Assembly: GCA_012931725.1 (NCBI GenBank)
Contig: CM022949.1
Span: 8,248,636-8,312,635, forward strand
Source: Litsea cubeba
Taxonomy: Eukaryota; Streptophyta; Magnoliopsida; Laurales; Lauraceae
Direction: 5' to 3'
DNA length: 64,000 bases
Below are positions 57,259 through 64,000 of the stretch, one piece after another (within the stretch, counting starts at the first letter, position 1; every line of letters starts with the position of its first letter). Made by a program: the position numbers and the translations under genes. Under the pieces are notes generated by a model that was given only the letters and a program-made list of their open reading frames with translations, had not been told where the DNA came from and did no database searches.

Positions 57259-57277
57259 ATGTTCATGTTGTTCTTGA
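57176..57277 (+). other. Upstream ORF overlapping the DLDG1-like start (TGATG)
   Basis: ATG at 57176 opens 33 codons ending at TGA 57275-57277. The A of the stop is the A of ATG 57277, one of three in-frame start candidates of the main gene. If this region is in the mRNA, it would favour reinitiation at 57277. Confidence 0.5.
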
Positions 57278-59009
57278 TGAGCACTTGTGCGGTTTTATGT
57301 GAAAATGTTATCATCCCGAACCACCGCCGCGGCCAGCAGCTGTTTCGGAGGGCATTCCCTTCTCACCATGCACCACCCAATTCCAATTCTTTAGTCTCGT
57401 TGTTCCCTGGTGGTAGTGGTGGGAAAAAGAGGCTTTCTGGGCTGATTCCAAATGCAAAGAGTGGTAGCAGTAGCTCCAGAAAGAGAACTTGGTGGCAGAA
57501 ATTCTTTTTGGACGAGGACTGGGATTGGTTTGGTTTGAAGGAAGATGATATGTTGGAAGAGCCGCAAGTGTCGACCACCAACGGACAGGCGCCCGTGGAG
57601 GGGGAGCAGCAACTATCAGAGGAGGAAAGCTTTGAGGCTTGGAAGAGGCGGGCAGAGGCAATATCAGAACTGCGGGAAGCCCAGGAAGATGCAAGAAATA
57701 TGGAGAGCCGAGAGTGGGAGGATTGGCTTATGGAGGGAACACCTGGAGCAGCAGCAGCAGCAGCAGCAGATGATTCTTCTCGGGGTCAAGGTTGGGAGGA
57801 GGGAACAGGATTAGGGGATAGAGCAGGGGATATCCCAATGGACCCAAGTGAGATAATGCCCGGGAGAGGCATGGCAGGAGCTATGAGGGATTTGGTCTTT
57901 AGAAATGATGAGGATGAATTGCTATATGAAGACAGGGTTTTCCGTTTCGCTTCAATAAATTCGGTAAGTATATCAGGAGCTCTACTCCCTGTCCATGAAA
58001 TATTTGGGGCCTATTATTTGTTATTCATCTCTTGCTTGCTGTCCTTTTTAGATCAAATCAATGATACCCAAGATAAGGTTAACATCCATGAAATATTTGG
58101 GGCCTATTATTTGTTATTCATCTCTTGCTTGCTGTCCTTTTTAGTTCAAATCAATGATACCCAAGACAAGGCTAACATCCAGCATAGATACAGAGCGAGC
58201 ATAGCATCAATACTTAAATTGGAGTCTCAAAACCATATGCTATAAATAGATTGCCTACTTTAAAGTATCTGGGTCTTGTAGATTCAACTTAGTTAGAATA
58301 GAAGAAATGCTAAATTAACATGCAAAATGAAGGCCGAGTAGAAGATTTTAGTCGGCCACACAGAAATCCTAGAGATAAAATCAAGTGATTATAGCCCCCC
58401 AACAAAAAAGAAAAGAAAAGAAAAGAATTGCATGTTTGAAGTGCCACTGGAAATGTTAGTTCGAAGTTTTATTCTCATACATAGGTTTTGCTACAGTACC
58501 ATTGTTTTGTAATGTGTACAAGTTTTTTGTAGTATACCAATCATTGCTGAAACATATCCATAGTTTTCAAGATCTTTTCCATTACTGCATTGGGTTGATG
58601 GAAATGATGTTACATAAAAAGGATGGAAACCGTAGGAAAGAGCCAAATCATAAAATAAACTGATATTCAGTTATCCATCAGTTTTCAGACTTCTAACTTC
58701 AAATTAATATAGATATCAATTCATGTATTTGACCTGTAGTGATAATGCCAGATGAGGGTGAAAGGTATGGTACTAAAGCCCTTTCATAGGACAGCATTCT
58801 TATAGAAATCTTGCTATGTCAATTCCAGTTCTGTTAGTTGCTATGCCACATTCGTTAATTTTGTATCTGCAAGTTAGAATGTATGTGCTGGTAAGCCTTA
58901 TTTACTGTTTGTACCACTTTCAGGGCAAATTTTTGGCTTTGTTGGTCATTATACCATGGACTCTAGATTTTGTGGTTCATGACTATGTTCTCATGCCATT
59001 TTTAGACAG
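57259..59009 (+). CDS. DLDG1: DLDG1/CemA-like chloroplast envelope protein, exons 1-2 (incomplete at window edge)
   Basis: Nuclear gene for a plastid inner-envelope protein related to CemA; Arabidopsis DLDG1 affects plastid ion/proton balance and greening (known). Exon 1 runs to 57963 (donor TCG/GTAAGT) and exon 2 is 58924-59009 (acceptor TTTCAG, donor GACAG/GTACAT). The in-frame ATGs are 57259, 57265 and 57277; MSTCAVLCENV at 57277 looks most like a transit peptide. Recognisable: RTWWQKFFLDEDWDWFGLKE, an acidic region with an alanine run, DELLYEDRVFRFASINS, then GKFLALLVIIPWTLDFVVHD and YVLMPFLDR, the first CemA-type membrane segment. The remaining membrane helices lie beyond a long third intron outside the window. 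Family call fairly firm; symbol by similarity. Confidence 0.75.
57992..58177. repeat. 93-bp tandem duplication at the start of intron 1
   Basis: TCCATGAAATATTTGGGGCC begins at 57992 and again at 58085. The two copies are nearly identical. 93 is a multiple of three, so reading through intron 1 stays open to 58245. Confidence 0.92.
58178..58923 (+). other. Rest of DLDG1-like intron 1
   Basis: AT-rich intron sequence. No other feature. Confidence 0.7.
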
Positions 59010-59164
59010 GTACATGCTGTTTGTCACTCAATTTTTTTCTTATGTTTTGTTCAATTGTTAGTGCTCAGAAGTATCGAAATGTTATCTTTTCAAACCTCTA
59101 TGCTCCCATATATAATTTACACAAGAGCGAGTCTGTGTTGTTTCTTTTTGAATCTGGATGTTAA

Positions 59165-59588
59165 AATATTGCAATAATTTATTATTTTTTTTTTTTGAAA
59201 TGGTAACTTGTATTGATAGAAAAAAGGAACTTTACAAAAGAGATTTACAGTATAAAAGAATTATACTGAGAAGCGGCCGGGCAAAAACCACAAAAATAGC
59301 CACCTCCCAAAAGGAGGGGATACAAAAACAAGGAGAGGGAAAGAGAGAACCAAATCAAATTGAAGTGACTTCCCTCCAATTGAACATCATTGCATCAATA
59401 GATAAGCCCCAAAAATTTGGAAGATAGGAGACCCACGATGCAACGCAGAATTTTATTTTAAGGATTAGGGAGGAAGCAATCCCTTCAAAACACCTTCTAT
59501 TTCTCTCTTTCCAAATAGTCCAGATGCAAGCCAAAAAAGAAAGGCGCCACATGATCTTCCCTTTGGAGGTAATATTGCAATAATTTAT
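59165..59588 (-). mobile_element. 5'-truncated L1 LINE with 18-bp TSD
   Basis: The insert 59183-59570 (388 bp) lies between exact 18-bp AATATTGCAATAATTTAT duplications. Poly(A) tail on the minus strand (T run 59185-59196). The coding part reads ACIWTIWKERNRRCFEG, the C-terminal zinc-binding region of plant L1 ORF2 proteins. Confidence 0.93.
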
Positions 59589-59996
59589 AAATCATGCTCT
59601 ATTATAAGTAATGTTCAAGAATCCCTGCATCATAATTGTTTTGCCTATATCATCCAGTTTTCCACTTGGGCGATTTATTCAATGTAAGTGGCTCATGACA
59701 AATAAATAGATGCGGACTATCTTGGGCCTCCTCATAGTCCCATGCCCTGTTCTTAAGTTTGTAGAATCGTGGTCAAATTGCTTGTCTATGGTCATGGAAA
59801 CCCACATTCTTACATACACAGGTTCTCATTCTTTCTTGCCGGTGGTTCATGAAACTATGCTTTCCCTTTATTCTTTTATATGTGGCAATCTTGAAAGGAG
59901 TAAACCGTTTTATTCATCAGTAATCCACTATTCAAAAACTAAATTAACTTTTGGGTGTCATTGTCCACAACGTTTATGCCATGATAGACATTCATT

Positions 59997-62620
59997 CATT
60001 CATCATCATCATCATCATCAAAGCCTTGTCCCAACGATGTTGGGATCGGCTGCCCGAATTATGTTTCTCCATTCCGATCTCTCTTGGGCCAAATCTTTAG
60101 ATAAGTTGTATCTTTTTAAATCTATTTTTACTACCTCCATCCACGCCTCTTTGGCCTACCCCTTCCCCTTGCTGGGTCATCAATCTTAATAGCCAAACCT
60201 TTCCTTACTGGCGCCGTTGCCGGCTTACGTTATACATGCCCAAACCATCTTAAACGAGTTTATATAATTTTATCCCCTATTGATGCCACCCTTAAATGCT
60301 TTCGAAAGTGCTTATTTCTAATTTTATCCTTCCTAGTTTGACCACACATTCACCTTAATATTCTCATCTTTGCTACATCCATTTTGTGCATATGTTGCTT
60401 TTTGATTGGTCAACATTTTGCTCCATAGAGCTGGTCTAATTGCTGTCTTGTGAAAATTTTCCTTAAATCGTGTTGACATTCATCGGTCACAAAGCACTAC
60501 TGAAGCAAGTCTCCACTTCAACCATCCCGCTCTTATCCTATTTTTGACATCTTCATCAATCTCCCCATCTTTACTAATTATAGAGCGAAGGTAATGGAAA
60601 GAATCTCTTTATGGTATCTAATTATCTTCAATTCTCACAGTAGTTCCTGATCTTTTATATGCCCACTGAAGTTGCAATCCATATATTCCGTCTTTGAAAG
60701 GCTTGTTTTAGAGTCTTTGGATTCTAAAGTCTCTCGTCATCTCTCGAATTTTGCATTCACACTATCTCTTGATTCATCTACCAACACTATATCATCTGCA
60801 AATAACATGCACCAGGTACCTCTTCTTAAATGTGAGCACTTAACTTATCCATAATTAGTGCGAAGAGATAAGGGCTTAGGGCTGACCCCTGATGCAAAAT
60901 TATGGTCACTGGGAACTCACCTGTCTTTACACAAGTAGTTCTCACACTCGTTACCGCTCCTTCATACCTATCTATAATAATTTCAATATGACCTCTTGAA
61001 AAATTTTTTTTTTTTTTTTTAACCCACAAAATTAAATCTCTAGACACCTTGTCATAGGATTTTTCTAGATCGATGAAGACCATATGCATATTATTCCTCT
61101 TAGTTTGATATTTTCCCAGAAGATAACTTCCATAGTTGACATCCCTTACATAAAACCAAATTGATTTTCAAATATCCGGGTCTTCTGTCTATGTCTTTAC
61201 TCCATTACTCTGTCTCATATCTTCATAGTATGACTCATAAGCTTAATCCCATGATGGTTGGTATAGTTTTGTATCTCCCTTGTTTTTATATATAGGTACT
61301 ACAACACGTCTTCTCCATTCATCCGGCATTTTCTTTGTCATTAATATCTTATTGAAGAATCTAGTTAGCCAAATCCCCCTAACTTCTCCTAAGCATTTCC
61401 AAGCCTCAATCGGAATATCATGTGGACCCGTAGCTTTTCTTGTCTTCATTTGTTTCAATGCTTTCCTAACTTTCACGACCCTAATTCTATGAAAAAAGGT
61501 ATGCTCTGCCAATGAAGTATCATTTTTTGTTCTTATGTCTCTTATGTAGTCATCATTTAAAAGTTTGCTAAAATATTCCTTCCACCTTTCTTTGGTATCG
61601 TTGTCCTTCACTAGAACCTTTTGGTCATTACTCTTAATACATTTGACATGATCTAAGTATCTACTTTTCCTTTTATCTTATTTTTGCAAGCTTAAAAATA
61701 TCACTCTCCTTCTCTTGGTCCCAACCAATTATATAGGTCATCATATGCTCTGAACTTTGCATCACATACTACTTTCTTAGCTTTTTTCTTTGTCTTCTTA
61801 TACATCTCATAGTTTTCCATATTCCCAGTCCCCTGCCAAACTTTGTAACATCTCCTCTTGAAAAGCTTCCTGAACCTCCACCACCAGGTTTCTTTATGAT
61901 AGTGTCTTTTCCCTTTCGACTTTTCAAGCACCTCTTTTGCAGCTTTCCTAATACAATTAGCCATTTGTTTCCCAATCGCTGGTGTTTCTCTCTCAAAATC
62001 CCAATCTCCCTCCATAATCGCTTTACCCTTAAATATTGTTGGTCTCTCTCCTTTTAAATTCCTCCACTTTGTTTTAGGGCATATTTGATTTACTACTACT
62101 CTTTTTCTACTTGCAAATATCCAAAACTACTAACCTATGTTGTGTGCTCAAACTCTCTCCTGGAATAACCTTACAGTCTTTATAAGCTAATCTATCATAT
62201 TTTCTAACTAGAAAAACGTCTATCTGGCTTTTGTTAGTTCTACTTTTATAAGCAATTGAATGCTCCTCTCTTTCTAAAGCAGGCGTTTGCTATTACAAGG
62301 TCAAATGCTAATGCAAAATCCAAGATAGTGTCTCCTAACTTATTCTTTTCCTCCATGCGCTCTCTCATATCCTTTATTATCCTTTACTACAAGCTCATTT
62401 AAGTCCCCTCCTTGGAAAATATTTTCACTAGTTGGAATTTCTCGTAGTAAACCATCCATCTCCTCCCAAAATTGGCCATTTACGCTTTCATTAAATCCTG
62501 CTTGGGGAGCATATGCACTAATGATATGAATCATGTCTTCTCTAACACTAGTTTAATTGCTATAATTCTATCACCCTAGCTCTTTACCCCCACAAATTTA
62601 TCTTTTAAATCAAATTCCTT
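59997..62620 (-). mobile_element. Degraded RTE-type LINE
   Basis: Minus-strand non-LTR retrotransposon. Endonuclease motifs IISAYAPQAGFNESV and GGDLNELVVKDNKGYERAHGG (about 62530-62340), a middle domain (KETWWW, DLYNWLG, about 61900-61720), then reverse transcriptase (RKATGPHDIPIEAWK; VFIDLEKSYDKV; LHQGSALSPYLFAL; ADDIVLVDESRDSV near 60800). Ends at an (ATC)n/(GAT)n tail at about 60000-60020, as RTE elements do. Many stops and frameshifts, 5' end truncated. Confidence 0.88.
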
Positions 62621-62941
62621 ATGCAGTTTTATCAAATTCTAAGATTTTGATTATATTGACTAACCTTGTGGAACTTCTATAAGGCAATATACCTTTCTTA
62701 GGTATAGTGGTATATACTAATGGGATTTTTACCATATGCTTGCCTTTAGAATTAGTTATGCCCTCTAGGTTGTCAAGTTTTAAAAAATTTCCTAGAGGTG
62801 TGCTGTAATTGTTGTATGCAGAAAAAATGGCTGAAATGTCCCTCTTTGTGGGATATTGCAATATGGATCGCCCTTTTTTTTTATCTTCCCCTTCTTTGTA
62901 GTGACTTTTCACGTTTCTTTTCACCTCCTCAAAGTCGACTC

Positions 62942-63032
62942 TATCACCACTATTCCTGGTAAGTTTTTTTAATCTTCCAACTCCTTATCACCACTATTCC
63001 TGGTAAGTTTTTTTAGTCTTCCAACTCCTTAT
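62942..63032. repeat. 46-bp tandem duplication
   Basis: ATCACCACTATTCCTGGTAA followed by GTTTTTTTA and CTTCCAACTCCTTAT, two copies next to the 5' side of the RTE LINE. Confidence 0.8.
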
Positions 63033-64000
63033 TTGATAATCTTGTAAGATGGTGAATCTTGTAAGATGGTTTGGGCTTGGGTGTGATTTGTGTGCTAGTT
63101 GAGAAGTTAGACAAACGGTGGAGAGGAATATCTGATGAGATGGCCGATGAAGAGATGAGTTTTGCTTCGGTGGGTAGTGCGAGCCGAGAGTTTCAAACGT
63201 GATGGTGGATGTGGGTCCGGATGGTGAGAGTAGTAATTGTAGGTTTGAAGATATGTGATGGTGTAGTGGTCATGTGGGGCTGGTTATGTTTGATGGAATA
63301 ACGATGAAGATGATGGTGGGCGTATGAGATCCTTCAATGCATTAGTGTAATAGGTGACCTGGGATTTTTGAATAAACTGCTCTTCTACTACAATTAGTTT
63401 AATGTGAAAATATGTTATGATGTGGATTGTGTTCTTAGATGAATGCCTGACAATAAACCACTATGTTCTCAAGCTTAATGATTTTGCTTAACATATGCCC
63501 CGACTAAAACAAGGGGAAAAAGTTAAGAATTCTATATGAAAGACCCCTTTTAGCATCGCTTATTGCACTAGCAATCACCATGCATTTGCAATATACCCCT
63601 CTTGCAGACGAATAATACAATCAATGGATATCACTAAAATGATGGTTGTTGTCTACATTTTATTTAAGATATGCTAAAAAAACTCTTACTCTGATCACTA
63701 GCTGATTTACAATTTAAAACTCATTTCATCTTTTTATTCCATCGTGTTGCACCCTTACGATGACATGCTATTTTAATTTGAGCCATTCAACACCAAAATG
63801 ACAATGGTGACCTCTTAGTCGTCACAATCACAATAATCCCCATCAAATGATGGAGATTATGTGGACCTAATGACGTAAAATGCAGTAACACATAAATTTT
63901 GGAATTCATGATGGGGCCCGAACAATTGCTCAATCTAATAGTAGGAATTCACAAGGGACCCTCCCAAATGACAGATTCAAAGATAGGGCCTGCTATTAGA

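Larger units (their letters stand above)
59010..64000 (+). other. DLDG1-like intron 2 (continues past the window)
   Basis: No further exon of the gene could be found to the right edge. The intron is at least 5 kb, swollen by an L1 tail and an RTE LINE. 63050-64000 is AT-rich with no gene recognised; short repeats (ATCTTGTAAGATGGT, twice) occur near 63040-63070. Confidence 0.55.

Noticed and set aside
59355..59552. Minus-strand open frame as a small gene
   Set aside because: It is the C-terminal remnant of an L1 ORF2 within an 18-bp TSD.

Overview
This is a nuclear plant (angiosperm) genome window. The evidence is spliced plant genes with canonical SBP-box and chloroplast-protein exons, a near-perfect miR156 target site, and dense plant transposons (Ty1/copia, long-LTR elements, CACTA, Mutator, hAT, L1 and RTE LINEs). 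The species cannot be told from the sequence.

Genes. Only two host loci are supported. (1) An SPL (SBP-box) transcription factor gene on the minus strand has four coding exons (15087-14423, 14084-13948, 5859-5593, 2817-2480). These join in frame to 468 codons. Its first coding intron appears to use a GC-AG splice pair, its last exon carries a 21-nt perfect miR156 match, and its second intron holds a young intact copia element in the same orientation. (2) A DLDG1/CemA-like chloroplast envelope protein gene on the plus strand starts near 57259 and runs off the right edge after two recognisable exons; its introns contain LINE insertions.

Between them (about 17.7-56.7 kb) is a nest of mobile elements, many with exact target-site duplications (TSDs). 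They include: a hAT inside a hAT (19.85-21.86 kb); a 2.5-kb LTR (23.1-36.4 kb) split by a 10.7-kb CACTA that carries exon fragments of mitochondrial NADH-cytochrome b5 reductase, a lambda-class GST and APS kinase; a 2.05-kb Pack-MULE carrying the first exon of an ARASP-like chloroplast S2P protease (36.6-38.7 kb); two solo long LTRs (39.0-42.0 and 46.4-50.2 kb); and a Mutator inside a Mutator (51.66-56.66 kb) with a plant-mobile-domain gene facing a frameshifted MULE transposase.

The most unusual block is 45.58-46.43 kb. Fragments of an L1 endonuclease, a copia RT/RNase H, a Ty3/gypsy RT and a mitovirus-type RNA-dependent RNA polymerase lie end to end there. The mitovirus-like fragment resumes at 50.18 kb after the second solo LTR. 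I infer a mitochondrial-DNA transfer (NUMT) as one possible origin.

Limits: everything is read by eye. Family names rest on recognisable motifs, not on database searches, and exon borders are inferred from splice signals and reading frame.
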